A stretch of DNA of 64,000 nucleotides from contig NC_081333.1 in the NCBI RefSeq assembly GCF_022539665.2, positions 6,322,971 through 6,386,970 on the forward strand, given 5' to 3'. Both the position numbers and the translations under genes were made by a program. How positions within the stretch are numbered: the first letter of the stretch is position 1; the number at the start of each line of letters is the position of its first letter. This DNA comes from Daphnia carinata (Eukaryota; Arthropoda; Branchiopoda; Diplostraca; Daphniidae). Positions 11,768 through 24,666 of the stretch are shown piece by piece. Below the pieces are notes generated by a model that saw only the letters and a program-made list of their open reading frames with translations, had not been told where the DNA came from and searched no databases.

Positions 11768-13012
11768 TTATTCGGCGTCCAAGACGCAAGCACTGAGAAC
11801 ATTCAGAATATCTTTTACCAGTGTTTTGGCAACCCAAAAGCTTGAAGTAGTATTGCCAGAAACTAGAGACATTTTATTCACGCTTTCGGTGAATTCTAGA
11901 AATAAGGCATCTACTACTTTCTTACCAAATACTTTTATTTGATATTTATCTGGTATAATTTCTAAAATAGAAAATCCCTTTCTCGACAGCTGGGAATCGT
12001 CACGTGAAAGCAGCGTCAGTGCTATTTGAGCATTCCAGCTAAAGCCCTCTTCGCTGTAAAATAGATTTCCATCCTTACAGAACTGCTTGAGAAGAGCAAT
12101 CCGGTTAGGAACAAAACGGAGTGTATGGACGGGGAACAAATCAAACAGAAGATTGATTCCGAATTCAATCACATTATGAGGATTTTTTTTGGTTATAAAT
12201 CCATATTCTAAAAACAATTTTTGGTTATCGTGTGGCCCATAGTTGATGAACACTTGCTGATGTTTCTTTATCTTTTGACTCGATCGTATTTCGTAGCACT
12301 GGCTGTTTTTATTGAAACCAGCTTCGACGACCACATGCGGATCATGATTAAACATGTCCAAGTACGGTGCTAGAGCCATGTTATTCTCCAGCCCGTCCAC
12401 GTTAAATATATCCGAATCTTGATAAAAAACTGCTCTTGTATTGACACAATACCAAGCCCATTGAAAACTTTCCAATGTCAAGTTTGGACCAAAAATTTTT
12501 TCCCAGATTACCAAAAGGGTTTCATACTTTTCCACAACATAACTTTGGTTGCATATAATTTTATCTCGAAGAACTTTGGGCAAAACAGCTACTTCTTGGC
12601 TTTCACATAATCCACCAACTGAGAAACTCTTTGGCAGAGTAGAAAGGTAGGAAGAATACAATCCATTTATTTTTGAAATCAAAATGAAGAAAGTTAAACA
12701 TTCCGCTGTTGTCATCTTGAAATTTTGCAAAGCAGGAATTTGTGAAATAACGTTTGCTTTAGTAATAAGAAGATTTTTAGGGATTCTTACTATGAGGCTA
12801 TTTGGAGCTAAGTTGGACATGGCCATGAGGCCACGTCCAGTGTCACTAAACACAGCTGGTTTTGTTTTTAAGCAATCTTTTGAAGCAGCGTTCCACCCAT
12901 TTGCACTCATCCATTTGCACAATTCAACGAATTCCGGATTTGAGTCGATTACAACAGGGCGAAAACATTGACTTTCTATCCGCCGTTTACGAATTCTGGA
13001 TGTTCGTCCCAT
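11768..13012 (-). CDS. SETD4: SETD4-like lysine methyltransferase, single exon
   Basis: SETD4 is a SET-domain lysine methyltransferase of the SETD3/SETD6/plant LSMT group, acting on histone and non-histone substrates. The uninterrupted 414-codon frame starts MGRTSRIRKRR, matching the GRTSRIRRRK start of vertebrate SETD4. The SET domain spans roughly residues 55-270: DTGRGLMA near its start, the inserted iSET helices, ALAPYLDMFNHDPHV (the Asn-His cofactor motif), and the terminal INYGPHDNQKLFLEYGF with the catalytic-site tyrosine. A C-terminal helical Rubisco-LSMT-like substrate domain follows. Length is close to the human 440. The stop codon overlaps an AATAAA hexamer (GAATAAATAA). Unlike all its neighbours it contains no intron. 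It is divergent from PEDS1. Confidence 0.9.
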   Translation of the reverse strand: MGRTSRIRKRRIESQCFRPVVIDSNPEFVELCKWMSANGWNAASKDCLKTKPAVFSDTGRGLMAMSNLAPNSLIVRIPKNLLITKANVISQIPALQNFKMTTAECLTFFILISKINGLYSSYLSTLPKSFSVGGLCESQEVAVLPKVLRDKIICNQSYVVEKYETLLVIWEKIFGPNLTLESFQWAWYCVNTRAVFYQDSDIFNVDGLENNMALAPYLDMFNHDPHVVVEAGFNKNSQCYEIRSSQKIKKHQQVFINYGPHDNQKLFLEYGFITKKNPHNVIEFGINLLFDLFPVHTLRFVPNRIALLKQFCKDGNLFYSEEGFSWNAQIALTLLSRDDSQLSRKGFSILEIIPDKYQIKVFGKKVVDALFLEFTESVNKMSLVSGNTTSSFWVAKTLVKDILNVLSACVLDAE

Positions 13013-13138
13013 GTTTTCATTGAAAAAAGTTTCAAGTCACTAAAGCAGTAAAGCTTGTCCCACAGTATGTCTTCATTTTGTCGGCGGTGCCAAACTTTAT
13101 TTATTTTTATTTTCGCCTTTTTAAAGACTAATGTTCAA

Positions 13139-13845
13139 CCATGGTGTATTAGTAATGGTGGGACAACTCTTCGTTATAACGGCCTATCTCGGCTGAAGGC
13201 TATTTGTGGTCCAGGTGACCTATAGTCAGAGACGCTTAGTGGCCGATATTGAATAAAAAGTAAAGGCTGCATCTACTTGAAAAATTTTCTAAGTCCAAAC
13301 ACGGGGACATGTCCCATTATCCCATTACCTGTTACATATCAAAATTAACTTCTAACCTTTGCGTAGTTATATTATCGTATTTTTATGTTTAGTCCGTATA
13401 GAATGTGGAAAAAGTGGAAAAAAATCTTGTTTGTACTTGTCGCTCCTTAACAAAATAAAAATCAACAACATTGGTAAAATATAGAATACATTGGTAATAT
13501 AGAATTGAAATGTGTGGGAAAACAATGGAAAGTGAAAAAAAAAACGTTAGGAAAGGAGAAAAAAGAAAGATTTATACTGGGTACGAACTCGAGACTCCCG
13601 TACTATAGTCGAGTGATCTATCTATTACACCACTGTATTTCTAGTTACTCTCCTACCGCAACACTAGTACATCTCCCCCTTTGCCATTCCGTGGTTGGCG
13701 AATATTCTAGTTCGTAAATAGTTCCGATGGTGGCGTTGGCTATAAGTCTCCTCAGTTAGGCCACACCCACCTCCTCTGAAAACAGGCTTCATTCGAGATA
13801 GGCCTTAAAATGGAGAGTTGTCCCACCATTACTAATACACCATGG
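13139..13845. mobile_element. Terminal-inverted-repeat element (MITE-like)
   Basis: The ends CCATGGTGTATTAGTAATGG and CCATTACTAATACACCATGG are exact inverted copies, and the match continues through GTGGGACAACTCT and, more loosely, GGCCTATCTCG for about 60-80 bp. Both ends are flanked by TTCAA, a likely 5-bp target duplication; because TTCAA/TTGAA nearly continues the palindrome, the exact boundary is ambiguous by a few bases. There is no transposase. The interior includes a tRNA-like module described separately. The superfamily is not identified. The element fills most of the interval between SETD4 and PEDS1. Confidence 0.7.
13535..13640 (-). other. tRNA-like pol III module (SINE or tRNA relic)
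   Basis: Read on the minus strand, TGGTGTAATAGATAG resembles an A box and D arm. It is followed by a possible anticodon arm with loop CTATAGT and then GAGTTCGTACCC, which resembles a B box and T arm. About 35 nt later comes a run of ten T's, a pol III terminator. The stems contain mismatches and there is no good acceptor stem, so this is not a working tRNA gene by eye. It may be a tRNA-derived SINE head inside the surrounding element. Confidence 0.4.
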
Positions 13846-14149
13846 TTCAACTAGACAACACACGAACAGAAATGGATTTTCTTGCCTACCTAGCGAAGGC
13901 AGGCCTTACTACCAGCGACCATGACGCGCTTACGTGACAATAGTGGTAATAGTAGGAGGCGCTTTTGCGTCAAAACTAGGCACCAGAACCACCGAGACTT
14001 TAGAGTTTAGACTAGGGAAGTTTAGACCCTGCGGAAAGTTTTTGAATATCTAACGATAGCCTATCTAAAGATCGATATATCGTAAAAAAAATCAAATAAA
14101 TAGTCACCCAAACTTCAACCTTCGTCTAAACACAGATAGCGGTGATATT

Positions 14150-14344
14150 TCACATTTCTCCCTTTACAATATCCAAAGAAAGTCGTGCATTGAAAGCTGT
14201 AAAGTCAGAAGTTAAAGTTTTTAAAATAAGATTGTCAACACGTTTCCTTCGCAAATCACGTACAAATATCTTAATTTGTTTTTTGTCCTGCTCTACCAGC
14301 TGTACGGTGTACGCCTTATCAGTTAATATCACAATCTCATTCAT
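14150..14344 (-). CDS. Unidentified 64-codon small ORF
   Basis: This open frame runs from MNEIVILTDKAY to SLDIVKGEM and stop, ending 4 nt short of the PEDS1 start codon on the opposite strand. Composition (mixed charged and aliphatic residues, DLRRKRVDNLIL) looks more protein-like than the average random frame here, but no family is recognised. It would have to be transcribed divergently from PEDS1 and overlap the PEDS1 5' UTR. It could equally be a chance frame. Confidence 0.25.
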   Translation of the reverse strand: MNEIVILTDKAYTVQLVEQDKKQIKIFVRDLRRKRVDNLILKTLTSDFTAFNARLSLDIVKGEM

Positions 14345-14348
14345 TGCG

Positions 14349-16475
14349 ATGGCCTTGCCTATTTCTTCTTCTTCTTCTCCAAACGATCATGATCTCATAA
14401 AACAATCCCTGGTTAGGGATGATTCAGGTTCTAATAGTGTTCCTTCTAGGTTGGAAGATAATAACAATCCTCGTTGGGGACCATCACACAAGGGTGCTCA
14501 AGAATTAGCACAGCTTTACACTAAAGGTGAAGAATGTCATACATTTAAATTCATTATTTTCTGAAGTACCCACAGATTTTTCAATTTTCCTGCTATACAA
14601 TGTAGATTATTATTTGTAAGCTTTCTGTTTCCTCTTTGAGATCACAGGCAAAAGATTCCAAGAAACCTTTTCGGTAGTTATTGCTGTTGCATTGATGGTG
14701 ATAGATCTGTGTTATTTGATATATTACTTTCAACTTCAATCAATTGGTGTTATTCTACTTTCTGGCTGTGCTGGTATACTGTCAGCAGATTTTTCATCTG
14801 GACTCCTTCATTGGGCTGCAGATACTTGGGTGATAATTGTAAAATGTATTTGTTTAAAAATCACCAGGAACATTTTTTTAATTTTTATTTAAACAGGGCT
14901 CAGTTGACCTTCCTGTCGTAGGAAAGGTATGTGTAAAAGTTTAAGTTTTCAATGACTATAACTTGAACCATGCTATAGTCATATCTGCTAGTCCTTAGAT
15001 ACCTAATGCTGTTGAATGATGGTGGTACACCATGCTCATAGAAAACAACTAGGGGAAGTTCTCCCAGTCTGGGATTAAATTCGGCCCAAAAAATCGCAAA
15101 TTCCATAAACCTTTACAAAAAAGAAAAAATGAAACGTTATTCTAAAATTAGTTATATATTCGTAATCATGCTCTCATTTTAACACAACAGCTACGGAAAA
15201 TTTTTTTTTTCTATTTGTTCACTCGGATGTGACGCCTACCACCAAACATAATAGACTGAATAAAAAAATTTAGTATAACATTTGAACGAAATATGCTTCT
15301 CTAACATCGATAGTCTTAATTTTCGTAGAAGCCAAAAAATTAAGTTTTAGCATATAATTGGAACCATAACCGCACAAAGGCATAGAACAATTGACAATTG
15401 AGGGGAAACATTAAATATAATCTATTACGGATACCGATAAGGAAATAACAGGCCCACTCTCATCGATAAGAAAAGAACAATTGAACATCTCTTGAATCTC
15501 CCGCGACATCCATGCTGTTTCGAACAACAGATTTGCTTACACAAACTGAAGTACCAATATCGAGGATGTATTAATAAATGTTTTAATAAGATGCTTCGTA
15601 TCTAAAATGGCTATTATGTGTTATGGAGATTGGTTAGCATTCTAGCTTAGCGACTCGAATGGTGTAGGTTTCATCAGTTCAGTTTTCCATAGTTTCTAAA
15701 ACGGATGATCTCTTTTACCCAGTATGTAGTCTTTGCAGAGATCGTCCATGAATAAAGTTCTTTTCGCACATTTTTTTACATAAATTGCCATTTTAATCCT
15801 AAAATTTAACATAATAATTTAGATCGTTGTTTCTGTTTTTTTTAATGAATGCTTGAAATTGATAATTATGTGATAATCGCAAACTTCAACGATTAAGTTC
15901 AACCAAGTTTTATCTGGTTACTTGTCTATCTACAGAATTTTATCCGACCGTTTCGAGAGCATCACATCGATCCGACAGCCATAACTCGCCACGATTTCAT
16001 TGAAACAAACGGCGATAATTTTATGGTGATCATTTTGCCTTTAGGAATTATGGCGTCACGTTTTTCAACTTATTCGAGCGATCAAATTGCCCATTCCTAT
16101 GCATGGTACTGGTACCTATTTCTGTTTTCAGTTTTCGTCTGCGTGACCAATCAGGTTCGTCACTAGCAATTTTTTAAAAAATTACGAAATAATACTAAAA
16201 GATTTATTTGGCAGATTCATAAATGGTCGCACATGTATACCGGGCTTCCCAATTGGGTTCAATGTTTACAAGATTGTCACATTATTCTACCCCGCAAACA
16301 TCACCGGAAGCACCATGAATCGCCTCATGAGACATTCTTCTGCATTACAACAGGTTGGCTGAACAGGCCTCTTGAAATCGTGAAGTTCTGGAAAATACTT
16401 GAATATTTAGTTGAAAGCGCCACTGGTCAAAAACCGCGAGCAGATGATTTCAAATGGGCCGAGAAAAGAAAGTAG
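14349..16475 (+). CDS. PEDS1: Plasmanylethanolamine desaturase 1 (Kua/TMEM189)
   Basis: PEDS1 introduces the vinyl-ether double bond that makes plasmalogens; it is an integral ER membrane protein with a di-metal histidine cluster. Five exons are read: 14349-14526, 14648-14829, 14897-14926 (30 nt), 15936-16154 and 16215-16475, giving 870 nt, 289 residues (human 270). Family motifs are RWGPSHKGAQELAQLY, SGLLHWAADTW, GSVDLPVVGK, FREHHIDPTAITRHDFIETN, TNQIHKWSHMY, ILPRKHHRKHHESPHETF and CITTGWLN, so the conserved histidines are present. Two hydrophobic stretches lie in exon 2 and one at the end of exon 4. The start is the Met of MALPISSSSS; the frame is open further upstream to 14142, but that extension has no family counterpart. 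Intron 3 is long (about 1 kb) for this gene block. It converges on COG2. Confidence 0.95.
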
Positions 16476-16940
16476 CGGTCTAGTTACTGCGAGGCAAATA
16501 TTGAGTCACTCCTATAACTATATTTTTGCTTTTACGTTATGCTGCCAGGCACAGTTCATAACAATGGTCCTATTTTACTTGCTCTGGAGATTGCTTCTTA
16601 TACAGAAGTACATAAGGCTTGTTAATGCAAATATGTCAAAATAACACTGATTTTCTTATGTTTGTTGTAGAATTCAGCATAGGAGCTCTTTGAATTACAG
16701 TATTAAACAGTATGAAATTGTCAAAAGAAGCGTATGAAACAAACAGAATACATTTTTTATTGGGTAATTTAGAAGTATTGTCAGAAATTACTTCTGTCTC
16801 TATCATTTTCATTTCGAGTAAATTGATACTGGGTAGCTTTTGTATCCACAAGTACCGGACATGGTGCAAATATATTTCTTTCTCTCCTCCAAGGCAATAA
16901 ACTGAATACAGAATGTCGTATGTACCAATCTTTCGGAGGA
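16476..16940. other. Convergent 3' interval of PEDS1 and COG2
   Basis: This interval holds the 3' UTRs of both genes. TTTATT at 16756-16761 (AATAAA on the minus strand) lies about 180 nt beyond the COG2 stop and is a plausible COG2 polyadenylation signal. Short open frames on both strands here have no recognisable features. Confidence 0.55.
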
Positions 16941-19776
16941 CTATGCCGGAATTTGACGAAGATAAACTTGTCTTGCGTGTTCAACGGCATCCAAAAGAGT
17001 CTGTAATTCTGGCAATGGCTGGGAAGACAATGAGCGAGCCTCTTCAACGAACAAATCGACATCAATGACAAGCTGTATTCGTATTTTATCGTCGTCGCTA
17101 ATGCCGTTGCCGAGAGTCATCGATGCGGTAGCACTACGGTCTTTACGTAATCGTTTCAGGCTCTCTTCGGTTTTCTGAACAGACGTCAATACATCAGACA
17201 CTGCTGCAAAATACCTGAAAAAACACACACGGGTAGACGAGGTGGAGAGAAGACGTTGAGTGTATAAAATGGGAAAAACTGCACAGAAATACTTAACTGT
17301 AGAGATAAAGCTTTTATGACCCCATCTGTCCACTTTGAAACAAGTTCAGAGTGATTCGCGTGTAGTGCGCGGAAGTCCTTAATTCCAGCTAGCAACTGAC
17401 CGACATAACTCGAAGCTTTCGTCGGTGCATCTTTGTTTGTGCGTCGATATAATCTTGGAATATCTGCCACCTGTTTCAGGCGGGTTGCGCAGTTACGATC
17501 AACATCGCTAATAATAAGTTTGCTTATTTTTGGTAATATGACGCTTTCAAGATCTGCAACACAGCTTTGAAAAGCACCTAACGAGATCTCATTCATTAGT
17601 CAAATCACGTTGCTATCGAAATTTCTGAAAATATGGAAATATTACGCATACTTACTTTCAAGAGCTTTAGGATTTTGTATGCCCAGTAAAGATAGTTGTT
17701 TCCAAGCCATGCTCCAGATCACAGGGAATTCAGCTACAATTATGCGGATGTCACTATCTAGCAGGACCAATTGGTGTTGCGTAAATTTTGCTTGGTGTTG
17801 TTGGGCCCCCGATAAATCCGTTTCAGTTAGCCTGGCGGTACTGCCTGACTGGGTTAACGACGTAGCTGGAATGCTTGTCTCGGTAGCCTTGAATTGCTAT
17901 ATGATTAAAAAAGACGAAAGCTAAATGGAAATAAACTGGATTCTTACTTCTAACAAAATTTGGGTAATTTTCTGTTTGTAACGGGCAGTCATTTGAAGGG
18001 ACAACTTCCAAAACCTGTAATCGTATTATGAGAGTAACTGAAGTAATAACAGATCAAAATTTGAATCACACCTGTGAGCTAAAGATGGAAGGTAAATATT
18101 AGGATCAAAGCACGACGCCAAAGCGTTTAGAAGAACTTCTGTGGTTTGAAAATTACTTCGATTTTTCTCTGCTGATGATTCGTTGAAAGGGGTAATGAGG
18201 CTTTTTTCAAGGCTACCAGCTAACTCTTGAAATCTAAAAACGACGAAAGCCATGAAAACCTAAGTTATACATGATTCATTTAAAAGACTTGCCGCATTTG
18301 GAAGTAAACAGGTAAATTCCAGCGTCTCATTAAGGAATGAAACATTGGATCATTTTTTACGGAACGGTTGCAGGAACGATTTGACGACTCCTCCAAATAG
18401 TCAATAAATTCCATCGTGCACTTGTAGCGCTATACAATAAAAAATTTAACAGAAGTCCACGAGACATCTTACTAGAAGTTTAGTCATTCGACTCCACAGC
18501 AAATTTACTTTGTGATACAAATCGGGGTTTCCTTGCGCAAAAATGCAGTCTAGGTCAGAAACAAGAAAACCATAGAATTCTGGCCACAAACAGTCAACAA
18601 CGAAGGTGAAGCCTTGCAGACCTTCAAAACTGGAAAATCATAAACTATTATCGACAACTGTCTGAAGTGTAGAAGAATTTAGCTATTGCCTGAAAGTTTT
18701 GTTACCTTCTGCTTATTTCGAGCACATCCTTCAGCTTTTGCTTTATAAAATCTCTTATTTTGTTCAGAAGTCCATATAGATCCTGCGGATCCTTTCGTAA
18801 GGAACTGTTATTCAAAATTTTCTCAAATGCTGGATGAACAAGATGAATCCGGACAAGGTGAACTGCTAGTTTGCATTGATCCAAAGTGACAAACGTATGC
18901 AAAGCTTTTTGAAGAACATCCCGCTTTCGATATTCAATTCCATGCAACAGTGTGTGTTCCAGACACTTTATTAAACTTGACTTGACATCGGCAGTTCTCT
19001 GTAAAAGCATTATTGAGAAACAACATCCATGTATGATGTAATTATAATATGGTACCTTCTGCAAATCTGCAATCACTAGTGGTCCACTGCTACACTTTAA
19101 AAGCAAATGTTGCAACTGGTTATATTCATTTGCAGCTCTTCCAATCACATTACCTTTACTAGGATCCTCTTCTAACATACTGTTTCAGACTTTGCGAGAC
19201 TAAGAAGTTTTTCTAAATTGTCCAGTGATGTAGGAATTTTCATCAGACATTCTAAAACAAGTTTCTGTTCCCTTAGGCATTGCCGTTCACTTAAATTAAT
19301 TAGCAGAGTGCTGTGGGCATCATCTAGCACTTTATTGACTGTCTAAAAGTAGAAGAAAATATGTTGTCTTTTGCCTTTTAATACTCTATTTCGTTGTGCA
19401 CTCACCAAAATTTCTGCATGAATAGAAGTTAATGGTTGTTGTAAATTTGTGATAGCAATATCAAGCCCAACTAAATTTCCTGAGAGGTTGACAAAATCTG
19501 CATAATCTCTGTTTATGAGTTCAATCATAGCCGACCTTAAGACTTTTAAATAAGACCCCAGATCATCTCTCAAAACTTCCAAAGGAGCAGTATTCCATAG
19601 ATCTTGCAGAAAGACATCTGCTGAAAAACTGTCCTAAATTTTTAGATAAAGATAAGTAAACAATTCGACGCGATTGGCAGCAATTTAAAACATAAAGAAA
19701 AAAAAACAAATACTTGAATAAAAATTTCTCGTTTGAAGCAAACCCCCGGTGGTGTTACAGGGACGACAGATTCCAT
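16941..19776 (-). CDS. COG2: Conserved oligomeric Golgi complex subunit 2 (frameshifted in this sequence)
   Basis: COG2 belongs to lobe A of the COG tethering complex, needed for retrograde intra-Golgi transport. Eleven exons are read: 19714-19776, 19406-19633, 19056-19342, 18706-18998, 18473-18629, 18293-18429, 18072-18233, 17948-18014, 17656-17896, 17298-17577 and 16941-17214. N-terminal homology is clear: GVCFKREIFIQDSFSADVF, LRDDLGSYLKVLRSAMIEL, NRDYADFVNLSGNLVGLD. The C-terminal domain shows PRLYRRTNKDAPTKASSYVG, VSDVLTSVQKTEESLKRL and SDDDKIRIQLVIDV. Exons total 2189 nt, one short of a multiple of three. The break is in exon 3: the upstream frame reads LAKSET and stops at 19172-19174, while the homologous downstream frame (IGRAANEYNQLQHLLL) is offset by one base. 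Intron 6 (18234-18292) uses a GC donor. With one base restored the length would be about 729 residues (human 738). Confidence 0.92.
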
Positions 19777-21311
19777 ATCGAAGTTCTTGAACTACGATTG
19801 TTACAATGTTATGTATTTGAGCCTTAAATGACCGGCAAATCTTTTCTTGTAAAAATTTTTCAAAGAACTGAACTGCAGAACTACTAGGCTTAGCACAGAA
19901 CAACAATCAACAAATAAAGCAGTCGACGTGGCAATTTTTTAAGTAAAAACAAACATAGAGCCCGAGGCTTGTCAGCCGGGGGATTTGTTCAAAATTAAAT
20001 CAAACAGAAGCTATCTTGCAAAGACATTATTTCGGTTATCTAATAAGCAGTGTATTGGATTTTAACAAACCAAATCATCAAATCCAATCAAATCCAAATC
20101 ACATCATTTGTGGATGTGGATTAAATTGGATTTTACTGCTTAGGTTAGTTAAAGTTAGCTTAGGTTAGTTTAGGTTATGTTACTCGAGAACTTTTGCTGT
20201 CTTGAATGATTTAAAGATCCAATGCAAATCCGCAAAAAATTGGATTTGCTTCGGATTTCTATGTTTTTGCGGATTTGATTGGCCAAAATCCAATACACTG
20301 CTAATAAGTACATTTTTATTATTAAAAAATAGATTAAAGGATATGAAAGCTTAGATCTGTTAACTTTAATAAAAATGTGTTTTAGTTTTCCAGGAATGAA
20401 GCAGTAAACCGACAAATTTTTAAAAAATTTTACTAATTAAACTGACGAGAGAAAAAGCTATATAACGCAAACATTGTTCTGCAACTAACCTAAATTTTGT
20501 TAAAGTTTTTTTTTTTCAAAGGAGGGTCACACAGTGTTACTCTGTGGAAGGAGAATGATGGGTTCAAAATGTATTTTTTTTTTATGATGGGCTAACAAAA
20601 CAACATCGATTTTACAGCAAAAGGAAGCAAATAAAACAAGGCGCTTCCCAGTCAAGCGCAATTCTCCTATTCCTCAAAACTAACTGTGATTTGAAAAAGT
20701 TTTGCTCGTTTATCAAAATTAATTTTATTACACAAAAATATGGGGAAAATCATGCAAGGAATACGCTCACATACAACGGGTGACGAGAGGAGGGATTGGA
20801 GTAATAAAAAAGATTACGTTTAACACCGAATTTGGTATAGGTAATCATAGCTGAAATGATAAGACAATAATTATCTGGATGACACAGTATGACGTAGACG
20901 TATCAAGTCACGAGTTTTGGTTTCAGTCTTTACTCTTTCGCTTAGTTCATGAGTACGTGGAAGTAAATTCGTGATCAGAAACAAAAACTTATATATACTC
21001 TCATAAGGATACTCAAAAATACATATGACTCATTTATTATATTCATGGTGGTTTTCTTCCACTTGTGATTTTTTTTCTGTAGTTTTTCATATTTGTTTTA
21101 AGAAAAACGGAACAGGAGCGAGTTATCTTTATTAAAATTTGGCTTTGTAGCATTGCAGCAGTTATGTGTCTGGGCAGTCTGACTATCTGTTGACATCTCC
21201 CAAATTTTAATACCAATTTTTCCTTCAGATCTATTTATATAGACTTTCTTTTCTCTCTGTTTTTCTAAAGTTTTTAACTTTCAATATTTACCTTGATACG
21301 AGAATTTTAAA
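19777..21311. other. Divergent promoter interval of COG2 and spastin
   Basis: This 1.5-kb AT-rich interval holds the hAT-type MITE and the 5' regions of both genes. TATATAAC at about 20459-20466 is TATA-like but unproven. A possible upstream spastin exon encoding the N-terminal hairpin was looked for and not found. Confidence 0.5.
20048..20300. mobile_element. hAT-type MITE with 8-bp target duplication
   Basis: The element starts CAGTGTATTGGATTTT and ends AAAATCCAATACACTG, a perfect 16-bp terminal inverted repeat. It is flanked on both sides by CTAATAAG (20040-20047 and 20301-20308), a perfect 8-bp direct repeat, the target-site length of hAT elements, whose ends typically start CAG(T/G)G. 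The 253-bp body has no coding capacity. Its interior has repeated ATCCAATC/GGATTTGATTGG-like words and short TAGGTTAG-like repeats. The intact ends and duplication suggest a fairly recent insertion between COG2 and spas. Confidence 0.88.
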
Positions 21312-24226
<2,915 letters not shown>

Positions 24227-24359
24227 AGCAATTTTCAACTAGCTCTGTAAGCATTGAAAGCTGCAAAACTCAATTGTCCTGTCATACCGCAAAGGCTTGC
24301 TTCTCTTAATTCTTTAACGCCCAGAAACGATTTACAATATCTATATATGTGTATTTTCT

Positions 24360-24365
24360 AATAAA
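24360..24365 (+). terminator. Probable spastin polyadenylation signal
   Basis: AATAAA lies about 135 nt past the spastin stop codon, in an AT-rich stretch. Assignment rests on position. Confidence 0.5.
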
Positions 24366-24385
24366 AATTTATATAGTACGTCGAC

Positions 24386-24666
24386 CTATTCTAAAATTCT
24401 TATAATAGAACCTACTTGGTTTTCCTCTTCGTCAAGCTTTATCTCAGTCGGAAAAAAGGCATTCTGCGATACTTCTGTGACCGTAAAAGTTCTTTATAGT
24501 ATTCCGGATACGGTAGGCCAAAATCTATGTTAACAATTTTAAAAAAGAACAGTGGAAATATGAAGTCTCGATCTAACTTCAGTGTGTCTTTGTTTGGCTT
24601 GATAGATTCTAATGTAAAATTGTATTTGTCAGCAATCCATTTAGCTAACTTTTGGATTGTCGATGC
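24386..24666 (-). CDS. Unidentified minus-strand coding candidate (two possible exons)
   Basis: Two in-phase open segments are visible: about 24535-24666 (LAKWIADKYNFTLESI ... DFIFPLFFFKI) and 24386-24463 (NAFFPTEIKLDEEENQVGS, ending IIRILE and stop). They are joined by a possible 71-nt intron with a gttaac donor and a cgcag acceptor. The acidic C terminus and a clean phase match make it look like the 3' end of a real gene, but no family was recognised and the 5' exon was not located; the frame is closed by TGA just upstream of 24666. It lies tail to tail with spas and overlaps its likely 3' end. Confidence 0.3.

Noticed and set aside
20140-20190. TTAGG-like telomeric repeats (TAGGTTAG, TTAGGTTAG).
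   Set aside because: The copies are few and irregular and lie inside the hAT-type MITE; there is no true telomeric array.
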